Assembly: GCA_964403015.1 (NCBI GenBank)
Contig: CAYOEJ010000007.1
Span: forward strand, 4,634 to 68,633
DNA length: 64,000 nt
Source of the DNA: CAYOEJ01 sp964403015
Lineage (GTDB): Bacteria > Actinomycetota > Actinomycetes > Actinomycetales > Actinomycetaceae
Direction: 5' to 3'
Shown one piece after another: positions 26,465 through 36,153 of this stretch (position 1 is its first letter; the number at the start of each line of letters is the position of its first letter). Both the position numbers and the translations under genes were made by a program. A model generated the notes under the pieces. The model did not search any database. It had not been told where the DNA came from and saw nothing but the letters and a program-made list of their open reading frames with translations.

Positions 26465-27070
26465 ATGGCTGGAGTTGGCCGAATAGCAGATGAGTTAGCT
26501 GCACATATTCGTGATCGTGTCTTGACTGGATCGCTCCATCCTGGTGTGCCTCTGCCGGAAGCCGCGCTTGCCGCTGAATACGACGTAGCGAGACCCACCG
26601 CTCGCACTGCTATCGATCTCTTAGTTGCCGAGGGCCTACTCGTTCGCAAACCACACCTACCCCCGCAAGTCCGTGTGGTCGACGCATCCGAAGTAGCCGA
26701 AATTTTGCGCCTGCTTGAGGTATCAGAGGAGCTGGCACTCACCGCGATCTTTGAGCATGACGCTGACCCGCGGCCGCTTCGTAAGGCTCGAAAAGAGTCC
26801 ACCTACACGCTCTTGCAGATTCTCGTGGACTCCAGTGGATCTCCCCGTCTTTCCGACCTTCACTTGCGCTGCACATATGAACTCTTGCTAGCCAGCAATA
26901 ACTTGCCACTGAGTCCGAGCGTCTCTACGGATCCGGCAGGAGACCTCGTGTCTGCCGTGAGCACTTTTGATAACCACGGTGCCACCGCGGCTTTGACGCA
27001 AATTCAACAGGCTCGACGCGAGGCCTTCACCGCCGCGATCGCACAGAGCGCACAGACCGCACAGGCATAG
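26465..27070 (+). CDS. GntR family transcriptional regulator (FadR/FCD type)
   Basis: 201 residues. The N-terminal winged helix shows ELAAHIRDRVLTGSLHPGVPLPEAALAAEYDVARPTARTAIDLL-type sequence, the usual GntR DNA-binding pattern, followed by a shortened, mostly helical effector domain that looks like a reduced FCD domain with few of the usual metal-binding His residues. The ATG at 26465 has GGAAAGGAG upstream. The position beside the OPA transporter suggests that it senses a sugar phosphate or acid and controls one or both transporters. Confidence 0.85.
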   Translation: MAGVGRIADELAAHIRDRVLTGSLHPGVPLPEAALAAEYDVARPTARTAIDLLVAEGLLVRKPHLPPQVRVVDASEVAEILRLLEVSEELALTAIFEHDADPRPLRKARKESTYTLLQILVDSSGSPRLSDLHLRCTYELLLASNNLPLSPSVSTDPAGDLVSAVSTFDNHGATAALTQIQQARREAFTAAIAQSAQTAQA

Positions 27071-27096
27071 AACCCTAGCGTCTACCAATAACCAAC

Positions 27097-27131
27097 AAGG
27101 AGGGCCAAGCGCGAAGCGCTTGGCCCTCCTT
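27097..27131. terminator. Bidirectional terminator between gntR-type regulator and rplI
   Basis: A perfect 16-bp stem with a GAA loop: AAGGAGGGCCAAGCGC at 27097-27112 pairs with 27116-27131. It separates the convergent regulator gene and the ribosomal protein operon. Confidence 0.93.
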
Positions 27132-27145
27132 CAGTCAGTAGATGA

Positions 27146-27592
27146 TTACTCAGCGACGACGTTGACCTTAATGTTTGCAACTACGTCTTCGTGCAGCTTG
27201 ATCTGGCCGGTGTACTCGCCAACAGACTTAATGCTGGTGGACATGTTCACCGAACGACGATCAACGGACTTGCCAGTCAGATCAGATGCAGCCTTGGCAA
27301 CATCGGCCGTGGTCACGGCACCAAAGAGGCGGCCGTTAGAACCGGCTGTCTTGGTAATCTCAAGTGCCTCAGCCTCGAGAGCATCGCGCAGCTCGCGAGC
27401 TGACTCGATGTCCTCGGTGGCGCGCTTGCGGCGCGATTCCGAAATCTGGTCAATCTGCTTCTGTGCACCCTTGGTCCACGCGGTGGCGTAGCCACGCGGG
27501 ATAAGGAAGTTGCGAGCGTAGCCGTCCTTAACGGTAACGACCTCGCCAGCTGCACCGAGCTTCTCTACTTCATGAGTGAGAATAATCTTCAT
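27146..27592 (-). CDS. rplI: 50S ribosomal protein L9
   Basis: 148 residues starting KIILTHEVEKLGAAGEVVTVKDGYARNFLIP-like, the highly conserved N-terminal rRNA-binding domain with the GYARN motif, then a long connecting helix and the C-terminal domain. It is the last gene of the rpsF-ssb-rpsR-rplI operon, 13 bases after rpsR, and is followed by a strong terminator. No unusual features. Confidence 0.98.
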   Translation of the reverse strand: MKIILTHEVEKLGAAGEVVTVKDGYARNFLIPRGYATAWTKGAQKQIDQISESRRKRATEDIESARELRDALEAEALEITKTAGSNGRLFGAVTTADVAKAASDLTGKSVDRRSVNMSTSIKSVGEYTGQIKLHEDVVANIKVNVVAE

Positions 27593-27605
27593 AATTCTCC
27601 TCCTA

Positions 27606-27842
27606 TCAGCGAGCAGAGCTCGAGTATGGAAGCAGAGCCATCTCGCGTGCGTTCTTCACTGCACGTGCGATCTGACGCTGTTCCTGGGTGGTTACGCCAG
27701 TTACCCGACGAGCACGGATCTTACCGCGATCGGAGATGAACTTGCGCAGGGTTGCGGTGTCCTTGTAGTCGACGACCTCAATCTTGGCCGCCTTCAACGG
27801 GTTGGACTTCTTCTTTGGCTTACGCAGTACTTGCTTTGCCAT
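27606..27842 (-). CDS. rpsR: 30S ribosomal protein S18
   Basis: 78 residues with the signature [28 protein letters not shown]. The ATG at 27842 with AAAGAGGATC upstream begins the conserved [11 protein letters not shown]; a longer frame from 27887 runs into the ssb spacer and is not needed. No zinc-binding cysteines are present (C-minus form). Binds S6 in the platform of the 30S subunit. Confidence 0.97.
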   Translation of the reverse strand: MAKQVLRKPKKKSNPLKAAKIEVVDYKDTATLRKFISDRGKIRARRVTGVTTQEQRQIARAVKNAREMALLPYSSSAR

Positions 27843-27895
27843 TGTGGATCCTCTTTCAAAATGCGGGCGCTGGCATGCCGCGCCCAAAAGTCATA

Positions 27896-28411
27896 CTAGA
27901 AGGGTGGGTTGTCGTCGAACGACGATCCACCCTGCGGCGCCTGACCCCACGGATCGTATGCAGATCCGCCGGCCGGGGCGTCGTAGGAAGCACGGCCTTG
28001 CTGGCCGCCTCCCTGGTTGAAACCACCACGGTTGCCTCCGCCGCCACCCGACGTCTTCGTGACCTGTGCGGTCGCGTAGCGCAGCGATGGGCCAACCTCA
28101 TCTACCTGCATCTCGATGGACGTGCCCTGTGAGCCGTCCTGACGCTGGTAGTTGCGTACCTGGAGCTTGCCGGTCACAACTACGCGCATGCCCTTTGACA
28201 GGGATTCGGTAGCGTTCTCGGCGTAGTCGCGCCACACGGAGCAACGGATGAACATGGCTTCGCCATCTTCCCATTCGTTGGTCTGGCGGTTGAGGTTACG
28301 CGGGGTTGAAGCAACGGTGAAGGAGGCAACAGGCGTGCCCGAGCCTACGTACTTGAGTTCGGGATCTGCGGTCAGATTCCCTACAACGGTAATGATCGGT
28401 TCGCCTGCCAT
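27896..28411 (-). CDS. ssb: Single-stranded DNA-binding protein
   Basis: 171 residues: an OB-fold beginning [20 protein letters not shown], a Gly/Gln-rich flexible tail (about residues 118-160), and the acidic C-terminal tip FDDNPPF that recruits replication and repair partners. It lies between rpsF (18 bases) and rpsR, the usual bacterial arrangement. Confidence 0.98.
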   Translation of the reverse strand: MAGEPIITVVGNLTADPELKYVGSGTPVASFTVASTPRNLNRQTNEWEDGEAMFIRCSVWRDYAENATESLSKGMRVVVTGKLQVRNYQRQDGSQGTSIEMQVDEVGPSLRYATAQVTKTSGGGGGNRGGFNQGGGQQGRASYDAPAGGSAYDPWGQAPQGGSSFDDNPPF

Positions 28412-28429
28412 GATTTACTCCGGTTTCTC

Positions 28430-28738
28430 TCAGGCTTCTACTTCGGTCTTCACGGGCTCGTAGCGCAGCAGCTTGGTGCGCATGATCTGCTCGTTAAGAC
28501 CGAGCTGACGATCGAGTTCCTGTGCAGTAGCCGGTTCAGCGGTCATGTAAACGACCACGTATACGCCTTCAGACTTTTTGTTGATGTCGTAAGCAAGACG
28601 ACGCTTGCCAAGGATGTCCACGTTGTCGAGAGTTCCACCCTCGTTGGGGACGACTGCGAGGAGCTTCTCTAGGGTGCCCTGGAGAGTACGCTCATCGGTC
28701 TCTGGATCGAGAATGATCATCATCTCGTATTGACGCAT
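28430..28738 (-). CDS. rpsF: 30S ribosomal protein S6
   Basis: 102 residues beginning [18 protein letters not shown], with [18 protein letters not shown] as the second signature. The ATG at 28738 has a very strong AAAGGAGG ribosome binding site that appears to be paired in a leader hairpin. First gene of the ribosomal protein/ssb operon. The extension upstream to 28822 is not conserved. Confidence 0.97.
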   Translation of the reverse strand: MRQYEMMIILDPETDERTLQGTLEKLLAVVPNEGGTLDNVDILGKRRLAYDINKKSEGVYVVVYMTAEPATAQELDRQLGLNEQIMRTKLLRYEPVKTEVEA

Positions 28739-28747
28739 GTGTACCCA

Positions 28748-28790
28748 CCTCCTTTGGTCTTGACGGTCACGGTCCTTCCGTGACAGGAGG
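28748..28790 (-). promoter_or_regulatory. Candidate S6:S18 autoregulatory leader sequestering the rpsF ribosome binding site
   Basis: On the minus strand CCTCCT (plus 28785-28790) can pair with the ribosome binding site AGGAGG (28748-28753), enclosing an inner perfect stem GTCACGG/CCGTGAC (28778-28784 with 28666-style arm at 28766-28772). A stem with an exposed CCG next to the rpsF start is the form of the known S6:S18 leader. Binding of the protein pair would close the ribosome binding site. Confidence 0.55.
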
Positions 28791-29017
28791 GTCATGCATC
28801 TGCGATGCCACGTTTGTGACAACAGACAGTTGACCAGCCTACCGGATTCTCAAGGGAAACGCCCTGCGTAATCCACCACACTCGCGTGCGATAAACCTAG
28901 CGGGGCGCTCCGACATTATTTGGTTTTTCCACCGACGCCGGTGTTCGAGTTACCCTCGACCACCAAGCTAACCGGTCTCCGAGCTAGCCCGGTCTCCGAG
29001 TTACCGCGACCAGCGAG

Positions 29018-31339
29018 TTAACCCCGACCCCCGGGCCCCGGAGCGTCCGCGTTGCCTTGGCCACCCCTGGGTACGGCTGGTCGCCCTGACTGCCTCGTCG
29101 GCTCGGCCGACGGCTCGGGTTCCGGTTCGGGTGCCACCGTGGGCTGAGGTGTTGGCTGAGGTTCTGGCTCTGGCTCCACCGTGGGCTCGGGCTCTTCGGT
29201 TTCTGTGGGCTCCTCGGTCGGTTCCTCCGTGGTTTCTGTGGGCTCCTCGGTCGGTTCCTCCGTGGTTTCTTCGGTCTCGGTTGGTTCCTCGGTCTCAGTC
29301 GGCGCTTCGTAGGTGGGCGTCACGGGGTCTGGGCGCTCCGCCTGAAGCTGGTCACTCACATCCGGGAACTGGACAACGTCCATCCCCGCCGTCGCCACCT
29401 GCATGTAGTCAACCCACACGTCCGCAGGGAGGTTTCCGCCGGCGATCTGGTGGAGGCCACCAAAGGGCTCGAGAAGTTCCTCGGAACCGTCTTCCCCAAC
29501 CGCATACATGCTGACCACCGTGACCATCTGCGGGGTATATCCAGCAAACCATGCAGACATGGGGCCGGAGGACGTTCCCGTCTTACCTGCGGTTGGTCGG
29601 CCCAACTGCGCTGCCGACGACGCCGTGCCGCCGGGTTGCGTCACCTGGCTCAGTACGTGCGTGGCCAAATTTGCGGTATCGGCGCTCAGAACGTTTTCAG
29701 ATGAGGTATCGCCCTGATAAATAACGTTGCCGTCGCGGTCACGCACCTCACGTACAACGTGAATGTTGTTGAGGCGATCACCTTCGGCAGCAAGTGTACC
29801 AAACGCGCGAGCCATCTCCTTCGCCGTGGGCGATGCAGAGCCCAAGACGTTTCCGACTCCGGCATCAAGGCCCGGAGTGTCCTCCGGCAGACCTAGTCGC
29901 ACTGCCATGTCACGCGTGGCCGATGGGCCGATTTCCTCGTTGAGTTTGATGTAGGAGGTATTCAGCGAGCGCGCTGTCATCTCCGCGAGCGTGACATTCC
30001 AATAGTCGCGCCCATCAACATTGTGGAATCGGAGATTCTCCCCGCCTGGGTTCTCGATCTCATAAACGGCCGGCGAATCGAAGCGCTCAATAGTTGCCAT
30101 ACCCTGATCGAGCGCTGCAACGAGGCCGAACATCTTGAACGTCGATCCTCCTTGAGCCCGGTCTTGAGTCGCGGAATTTCGCTGACGCTCAAGATAGTCC
30201 GCGCCACCGTACATCGCGAAGACTTCGCCCGTATTCGGGTCGACAGACAAGAGGCCGACCTGATTGTTAGCTGGCCTATCCTCTGGCAGGTTGGCCACAG
30301 CATCAACCGCAGCCTGCTGCATCTCCTTGTTGAAGGTGGTGATGATCTGGTAGCCAGCGGTATCCAACTCGAGTTCAGTAAACCCGCCCGCAGTTGTCAG
30401 TTCCGTACGAACGGAGTCGAGCAGGTAGCCATCTGTCCCAGCCAACGCGTTATTGGTATTCGGGGGAAGTACCTCAGGGAACGTTGCCGAAGCTCGCTCT
30501 TCAGCCGTGATCCACCCATCCGATTCCATCAGGTTGAGTACGCGTTCGTGGCGTTCGCGAGCGCGCTCTTCGTTCACCGCGGGATCCCATGCCGACGGCG
30601 CTGGGATGATTCCAGCGAGAAGCGCGGCTTGGGACGGCGTGAGCTCAGCTGCTGATACACCGAAGTACTCTTCGGCTGCCGATTCCACACCGTAGGTACC
30701 GCGGCCAAAATAGATGGTGTTCAAGTAGTTTTCGAGGATCTCGTCCTTCGACTGTGACCGGTCGATCTTAATCGCAAGGATGGCCTCTTTTACCTTCCCT
30801 GGAAGGCTCGTGGTTTGACCCATGTAGTAACGCTCAACGTACTGCTGCGTGAGCGTTGATCCGCCCTGGGTGGGATTGCCCTGGATGTTGTTCCACAGCG
30901 CGCGAGCAATGCCACGAAGATCAACGCCAGCGTTGTCGTAGAAGCGGCGGTCTTCAGAAGCAATGACGGCTCCCTGCATCGCTTTCGAAATGTCCGCGAG
31001 CGCCACAGATGAGCGATCAAACTCAGCAAAATTGCCTAGTTCTTGTTCGCCGTCTTCGTAGTAGACGGTGGTTGATTGAGCGAGCGCAAAGTCGTCCGGC
31101 TCAGGAACCTCGGTGGTGACGTAAAGTCCGATGAAGGCACCAACACCGATGGCAACGAAAGTGAGGAAAGCGCCAAGGAGAATTCTCCACGACGGCAACC
31201 ACCGGCGAACCAGGCCATAACCCTCACGCGGATAATTCCAGCCGCGCTTGCGCTTCGGTCGCGATGATGCAGCTTTCTTCGACGCCGTGGCTCCCTTAGC
31301 CCTCTGCGCAGAACCTCGCGCATTACGTGAATTTGCCAT
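29018..31339 (-). CDS. Class A penicillin-binding protein (glycosyltransferase/transpeptidase)
   Basis: 773 residues. One N-terminal membrane helix (about 53-75), a GT51 glycosyltransferase domain with EDRRFYDNAGVD (catalytic Glu) and GGSTLTQQYV, and a transpeptidase domain with the active serine in GGSTFK, SLN, and KTGTSSG. The last 120 residues are a Pro/Glu/Thr-rich low-complexity tail with 33-bp repeats in the DNA. It polymerises and cross-links peptidoglycan outside the membrane. The 279-bp spacer before rpsF holds only repeated GGTCTCCGAG elements at its right end. Similar actinobacterial genes are called ponA or pbp1. Confidence 0.95.
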   Translation of the reverse strand: MANSRNARGSAQRAKGATASKKAASSRPKRKRGWNYPREGYGLVRRWLPSWRILLGAFLTFVAIGVGAFIGLYVTTEVPEPDDFALAQSTTVYYEDGEQELGNFAEFDRSSVALADISKAMQGAVIASEDRRFYDNAGVDLRGIARALWNNIQGNPTQGGSTLTQQYVERYYMGQTTSLPGKVKEAILAIKIDRSQSKDEILENYLNTIYFGRGTYGVESAAEEYFGVSAAELTPSQAALLAGIIPAPSAWDPAVNEERARERHERVLNLMESDGWITAEERASATFPEVLPPNTNNALAGTDGYLLDSVRTELTTAGGFTELELDTAGYQIITTFNKEMQQAAVDAVANLPEDRPANNQVGLLSVDPNTGEVFAMYGGADYLERQRNSATQDRAQGGSTFKMFGLVAALDQGMATIERFDSPAVYEIENPGGENLRFHNVDGRDYWNVTLAEMTARSLNTSYIKLNEEIGPSATRDMAVRLGLPEDTPGLDAGVGNVLGSASPTAKEMARAFGTLAAEGDRLNNIHVVREVRDRDGNVIYQGDTSSENVLSADTANLATHVLSQVTQPGGTASSAAQLGRPTAGKTGTSSGPMSAWFAGYTPQMVTVVSMYAVGEDGSEELLEPFGGLHQIAGGNLPADVWVDYMQVATAGMDVVQFPDVSDQLQAERPDPVTPTYEAPTETEEPTETEETTEEPTEEPTETTEEPTEEPTETEEPEPTVEPEPEPQPTPQPTVAPEPEPEPSAEPTRQSGRPAVPRGGQGNADAPGPGGRG
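29199..29264. repeat. 33-bp perfect tandem repeat in the PBP tail
   Basis: Two consecutive 33-bp copies beginning GTTTCTGTGGGCTCC encode Thr/Glu/Pro repeats of the C-terminal tail of the penicillin-binding protein. Copy number is likely to vary between strains. Confidence 0.85.
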
Positions 31340-31352
31340 CCCTGCTCCTGAA

Positions 31353-32687
31353 CTACTTTTTCTTCTTCGTAGCCCGCTTCAGTTGGCGCGTGAGACCAGA
31401 CAGCTTCGGGCGCTGTACGGCACGTGGCTTAACTCTGTCTGTAGATGGAACGAACGGGTAGTGAAACTCGCCGAGGTGCTCTTCGGCGGGGTGCTCTACG
31501 TCGTAACGCCCATCCTGCCGTCGTCGTTCAGATTCCCATTCCGAAACAAGGAAGGCATCAAGCCAACGTGTTCTGGGGTCTGAGTCTACAAGCAAAGCCT
31601 TGAAGAATAGTGTGAGAGGCACCGCAAGAATCGAGCCCAGTATGCCAACGATCGTGGTCCACAGGACCAGCGAAATGAATGTCACGGTTGGCGATAGGCC
31701 CACCACGTCGCCCGTAAATTTAGGCTGAATGAAGGTCTGAATAACCACGTTAATGACCGAATAGAGCACCAAAACCCATACCATGGCCTGCCAGCCCTGA
31801 TCGAGGAGGGCCATCAACATGGGGGGAATAACGCCGATGATGAAGCCAATATTTGGGATGTAGTTTGTGACGAACGCCCAATATCCCCATGTCCACGCAA
31901 GTGGAATGCCCATCATCTGAAGTACAACGGCATCGATGAGAGCAACGACTAAACCAAAGAACGTCGAGACGATCCAGTAGTGGCGAACCCTGCGCTCAAA
32001 ACCGCGGAGAGCCTGGCCAAGGCTGCGGTGCGAAACGTTAACGATGCGGCTGCGGGCCTTCGTCACCGTGGTGTCAATCGTAAGGAAGAACGCTGAGACC
32101 ACAATGATCGTGAGGATTCCACCGAATGACGAGAGCGAGTCAACGAGACCCCATGCCCAAGAAACGATCGAATTGAAGTTGATTTGGTCTAGATAGGTGG
32201 ACAGATCGTCTGTCTGAATATCCTTTTCCTGCAACCACTGCAGCACGGCGTTGACCGTAGCTTCAAAGCTTGCCGAATAGTTGATCAAGGTCTGCGGTAC
32301 TGGAGTGAGCGACCATACGGTCACTCCCACAATTCCACCAATGGTGAGGAACAAAAGAATGATCGTCACCGTGGATCCGAGCCACGACGGCAGACCCTTG
32401 CGCGTCATCCACTGCCCAATCGGGCGAAGCGCTAGGACGAGCGTGAGGGCCAAGAAGATCGGGGTGAAAACATCGCGAATAAAGTGCAAGCCCACACCCG
32501 CGAAGGTGAGAAGAGCGATAGCAACGAGGATCGAGATGCCACGGGTTTGCCCGTTAGCGGGGATGTCATCGACCTCATGATCCTCGGTACCCTCACCAGC
32601 TACGGGATCGACGTTCTCGATGGCATTCTTTTCCGAGCTCGGGACGTCGTCAGGGTGCATTTCTTGATCATGCGTTGTCGAACCCAT
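31353..32687 (-). CDS. AI-2E (PerM) family transporter
   Basis: 444 residues with eight or so membrane helices and the family sequence WGYWAFVTNYIPNIGFIIGVIPPMLMALLDQG-like core followed by FIQPKFTGDVVGLSPTVTFISLVLWTTIVGILGSILAVPLTL. Members were named for autoinducer-2 export, but most act as poorly defined exporters, some as Na+/H+ antiporters. The ATG at 32687 has GGAGG five bases upstream. It precedes the penicillin-binding protein gene with 13 bases between them and probably shares a transcript. C-terminal basic tail is notable. Confidence 0.88.
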   Translation of the reverse strand: MGSTTHDQEMHPDDVPSSEKNAIENVDPVAGEGTEDHEVDDIPANGQTRGISILVAIALLTFAGVGLHFIRDVFTPIFLALTLVLALRPIGQWMTRKGLPSWLGSTVTIILLFLTIGGIVGVTVWSLTPVPQTLINYSASFEATVNAVLQWLQEKDIQTDDLSTYLDQINFNSIVSWAWGLVDSLSSFGGILTIIVVSAFFLTIDTTVTKARSRIVNVSHRSLGQALRGFERRVRHYWIVSTFFGLVVALIDAVVLQMMGIPLAWTWGYWAFVTNYIPNIGFIIGVIPPMLMALLDQGWQAMVWVLVLYSVINVVIQTFIQPKFTGDVVGLSPTVTFISLVLWTTIVGILGSILAVPLTLFFKALLVDSDPRTRWLDAFLVSEWESERRRQDGRYDVEHPAEEHLGEFHYPFVPSTDRVKPRAVQRPKLSGLTRQLKRATKKKK

Positions 32688-32756
32688 GTAGGCCTCCACG
32701 TCCGTAAGCGCTGTTAGTCGGGTGTCCCAAAGTTGGGAGATTATCCCAGTCTGAGT

Positions 32757-34070
32757 TTAGACCGTTACTTCCCGCGGCGCGTCATTGACTCCCGCCACTT
32801 TCGTTAAGTACCACCATCCGAGCACGAGGTATACGAGAGTCAGCCCTACAAAGACGGGTTGCGACCATCCCGTATCTGGTAGGGCGAGCGCGGCAAGGAC
32901 AGCCGCACCAACGAATGCGGAGTTGTAAAGCATGTCGTAAAGCGCAAATGCCCTGCCGCGATACTCGTCGGCGGTATCGCCTTGGACAATGGTGTCCACG
33001 GCAATCTTTGCACCCTGAACGCCGAGTCCCAGCAGGATGGCAGAAACGAAGATCAGTGGCTGACGATAGGTAAGAACAAGGAGAAGCTGCGAAAGAGCAG
33101 AGATACCAAGACAGACGATAATCCAGCGGGACGGCGCCAAGAACTGGTGCGCGATCGGTGTCAGGATGATCGCGAGTCCGTTGCCCACGAAGGAAACACC
33201 CGCGATAAGGGCAAACTTAGCCAATCCGGCGTCGGCGTCGGAAGGATCCGCCAACAGGTTGCGGGAGATCAAGATCAGCGCAATGAAGTTGACGCCGTAC
33301 AGAAAACGGTGGATGGCCATCACGCCTAGGCCGTAGCCTGGCGTACCCCGGCGAACAAGATAGCGGGCGCCCGCCACCATGTTGCTCACAACAATCGAAA
33401 GCTCGCGCCGAAGCGGTTTGGATGGACGCGTGTGCGGCCCGAGCTCATCCGCTCCAAGACGCAGGGCAAGCAGTGCTGCGCTACCGAATAGTATCGCCGC
33501 ACAGACAAGGGCGAGCGCGTTACGCATGTCGCCTTCCGGAGTGAGCCAGCCAAGGACGAGGCCAAGCCCGGCGCCGACGACGGAGGCAACCGATCCGAGC
33601 GTCGGCGTAATCGAGTTGGCCATGAGTAGGAGATTTTTGGGGAGGGTGTGTGGGAGACCGGCGGATAGGGCAGACAGTAAGAATCGATTGACACCCAGCG
33701 TGACCAGTGCCAATACATAGATCGACCAGTGCGTGGGAACGATATACACCAGTGCGGCCAAAACCAGCGCTAGAACCACGCGCACGAGATTTCCCATATA
33801 GAGAACCTGGCGGCGGCGCCACCGGTCAAGCAGGGGGCCAGCAAATGGTCCCACGACAGTAAATGGCAGCAGCAAGACCGCAAATGCCAGCGCTACTCCG
33901 CCAGCCGTGGTGGCGTTCTGAGGATTGAAGAAGAACAGGGTCGCGAGCCCCACCTGGAACATGCCGTCGCCTGTCTGGGACACCAAGCGAACGGCGAGGA
34001 GCTTACGAAACTTCCCGTGCCCGGCACATACGCGAAGCTGCTGCCAAGCGTTCAGCTCAGTCCTGCGCAC
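32757..34070 (-). CDS. MFS transporter
   Basis: 437-residue permease with twelve predicted helices; RLVSQTGDGMFQVGLATLFFF at the first helix and GPFAGPLLDRWRRRQVLY at the A-loop match the MFS-3-like exporters of Actinobacteria. The substrate is unknown. The GTG start at 34070 overlaps the end of the CCA-adding enzyme gene by 14 bases, which suggests translational coupling and a common transcript, although the two functions are unrelated. Confidence 0.85.
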   Translation of the reverse strand: MRRTELNAWQQLRVCAGHGKFRKLLAVRLVSQTGDGMFQVGLATLFFFNPQNATTAGGVALAFAVLLLPFTVVGPFAGPLLDRWRRRQVLYMGNLVRVVLALVLAALVYIVPTHWSIYVLALVTLGVNRFLLSALSAGLPHTLPKNLLLMANSITPTLGSVASVVGAGLGLVLGWLTPEGDMRNALALVCAAILFGSAALLALRLGADELGPHTRPSKPLRRELSIVVSNMVAGARYLVRRGTPGYGLGVMAIHRFLYGVNFIALILISRNLLADPSDADAGLAKFALIAGVSFVGNGLAIILTPIAHQFLAPSRWIIVCLGISALSQLLLVLTYRQPLIFVSAILLGLGVQGAKIAVDTIVQGDTADEYRGRAFALYDMLYNSAFVGAAVLAALALPDTGWSQPVFVGLTLVYLVLGWWYLTKVAGVNDAPREVTV

Positions 34071-35547
34071 GGGTCGGCCACCATTCCAAAAGGCGCCGAG
34101 TGGCTTCCTCTTCCCCTAGCGGGCCTTCCTCCATGCGCAGTTCAAGGAGGTACTTGCGGGCAACTCCAACCTCCGGACCAGGGCTCAGATTCAAAAGCTC
34201 CATGATCTGTCCGCCGTCGAGATCGGGACGGATCGCATCAATCTCTTCCTTTTCCTTCATGTCTGCGATGCGCTGCTCGAGATCGTCCATTCCCGCTGAC
34301 AGCCACGCGGCCTTCCGGCGATTGCGCGTGGTGCAATCCGCACGAGTGAGCCGATTCAAACGTTCCAAGAGCGGACCTGCATCCGTGGCATAGCGCCGAA
34401 CCGCACTGTCGGACCACCGCTGTTCCCCATAGCCATGAAAACGCAGGTGGAGTTCGACGAGGCGGGACACGGCCTTCGTACTCGCCTTGTCAAAGCGCAG
34501 CTCGCGCATACGCCGCGTTGTCATCCGAGCCCCAATCACGTCGTGCGCATGGAAGGACACGCTCCCGTCGGATTCAAACTTCCGGGTCGCAGGCTTGCCA
34601 ACATCGTGCATGAGCGCGGCAAAACGCAGCACGAAATCAGGCCTTGGCACCGGCCCGTCGTCGGCTGTCTCAAGCGCAATCGCTTGGTCGAGAACCGTGA
34701 GAGTGTGGGTGTAAACGTCCTTGTGGCGGCCGTGTTCATCCACCGTGTCGCGCAGCGCGGCGAGTTCTGGGAGGACGACGTCGGCGACGCCAGTTTCCAC
34801 CATGATCTCGATTCCTCGGCGCGGGTATGGAGAAATAATGAGCCTCGCAAGTTCGGCTTGGATTCTTTCTACCGAGACAATAGCGAGTCGCTCAGACATA
34901 TCCTCCATCGCGGCCATTACGTCCGCAGAGACATCAAAGCCGAGTTGAGCGGCGAATCTCGCAGCTCGCATGATGCGCAGCGGGTCGTCGTCGAAAGACT
35001 GTGTCGCGGTGACCGGCGTGCGCAGCTCTCCATTGATGAGATCGGAAAGGCCGCCGCAGGGGTCAACGAGCGTTCGCTCTGGTAGACGAACAGCCATGGC
35101 GTTGACCGTGAAGTCACGTCGCGTGAGATCGCCTTCGAGGGTGTCTCCGTAGACCACGTCGGGCTTGCGTGAGGAAGAGTCATAAGCCTCGGTCCTGTAT
35201 GTAGTGACTTCCACCACAAGGCCGTCGCGAGCAGCACCGATTGTGCCGAATTCCTTGCCGATATCCCAGCTCGAATCGCCCCACTTGGCAAGCAACTCTT
35301 CTGTATCGTCAGGACGCGCCGACGTCGTGAAATCGAAATCATGAATGGGCAGGCCAAGGAAAGCGTCACGAACAGGTCCACCTACCAGTGCCAATTCATG
35401 ACCATTACGTGCGAAAATAGATCCCAGTTCAAGAATGGCCTCAGGCAAGCTGTTCAAGGATTGCTGTCCTTGAGTGAGCAGCCGGGCACGCCGGTTTGTA
35501 TCGGCGTCAGCAGTCGTCTTTTGGGAATTGAATACAGGTTCGCTCAT
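34057..35547 (-). CDS. cca: CCA tRNA nucleotidyltransferase
   Basis: Adds the 3' CCA end to tRNAs. The nucleotidyltransferase core shows LVGGPVRDAFLG and the metal-binding HDFDFTTSA, then RRDFTVNAMAVRL and FDDDPLRIMRAARFAAQLGF; a C-terminal HD domain has LMHDVGKPATRK. At 496 residues this is the long actinobacterial (PcnA-like) form. It is needed here because tRNA-Ile at 63697 has no encoded CCA. Orientation away from the NUDIX gene is the conserved actinobacterial arrangement. The ATG at 35547 is chosen; a GTG six bases earlier is possible. Confidence 0.95.
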   Translation of the reverse strand: MSEPVFNSQKTTADADTNRRARLLTQGQQSLNSLPEAILELGSIFARNGHELALVGGPVRDAFLGLPIHDFDFTTSARPDDTEELLAKWGDSSWDIGKEFGTIGAARDGLVVEVTTYRTEAYDSSSRKPDVVYGDTLEGDLTRRDFTVNAMAVRLPERTLVDPCGGLSDLINGELRTPVTATQSFDDDPLRIMRAARFAAQLGFDVSADVMAAMEDMSERLAIVSVERIQAELARLIISPYPRRGIEIMVETGVADVVLPELAALRDTVDEHGRHKDVYTHTLTVLDQAIALETADDGPVPRPDFVLRFAALMHDVGKPATRKFESDGSVSFHAHDVIGARMTTRRMRELRFDKASTKAVSRLVELHLRFHGYGEQRWSDSAVRRYATDAGPLLERLNRLTRADCTTRNRRKAAWLSAGMDDLEQRIADMKEKEEIDAIRPDLDGGQIMELLNLSPGPEVGVARKYLLELRMEEGPLGEEEATRRLLEWWPTRAQD

Positions 35548-35622
35548 GGTCACCTACCTAGGTTGCCATGAATAAGCGCACTTGGGCATATCCCTAAGGA
35601 CCAGATCACTACAGTGGTTCAT

Positions 35623-36153
35623 ATGTCGAGAGTGTTTCCGACCCCACCTCCACGGGGTCCACGCAGTGCAAGGCCTACAGCCTCGCACCACTCGGCACGC
35701 CGAAATTCGCTTCCAATCGTCAACGAGACATCCGCTGGTGGCGTGACCATTTCGGTACATAACGGCCATGCCTATGTGGCGGTTATCGCACGTCGTAATC
35801 GCGGCGGACGCCTCGAATGGTGTCTGCCCAAGGGACACCTAGAGGGCGTTGAAACGGCGGAAGAAGCGGCGGTTCGCGAGATCTCTGAGGAGACCGGGAT
35901 CTACGGCCGCGTGCTGTGTCACCTTGCAACGATCGACTATTGGTTCTCTGGTCATGATCGCCGCGTACATAAAGTGGTTCATCACTTTCTCCTCGAGGCG
36001 CTGTCCGGAACTCTGACCGTAGAAAACGATCCGGATCACGAAGCTGAAAAGGTTGAGTGGGTGCGAATAGATCGTGTGCCAGCACGTCTTTCCTACCCGA
36101 ACGAGCGCCGCATTGTGGGCATGGCTCGGCGGCTTCTTACCGGAGAAGAGTGA
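35623..36153 (+). CDS. NUDIX hydrolase (MutT4-like)
   Basis: About 176 residues. The Nudix box reads GHLEGVETAEEAAVREISEETGIYG (GX5EX7REUXEEXGU satisfied, residues about 90-112). Arg/Pro/Ser-rich N-terminal 30 residues and the downstream IDYWFSGHDRRVHKVVHHFLLEAL match M. tuberculosis MutT4 (Rv3908), which sits in the same gene context. It should hydrolyse a nucleoside diphosphate derivative. Start is uncertain: an ATG at 35623 or a GTG at 35614 with AAGGA twelve bases before it. Its TGA overlaps the ATG of the DUF6049 gene. Confidence 0.9.
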   Translation: MSRVFPTPPPRGPRSARPTASHHSARRNSLPIVNETSAGGVTISVHNGHAYVAVIARRNRGGRLEWCLPKGHLEGVETAEEAAVREISEETGIYGRVLCHLATIDYWFSGHDRRVHKVVHHFLLEALSGTLTVENDPDHEAEKVEWVRIDRVPARLSYPNERRIVGMARRLLTGEE

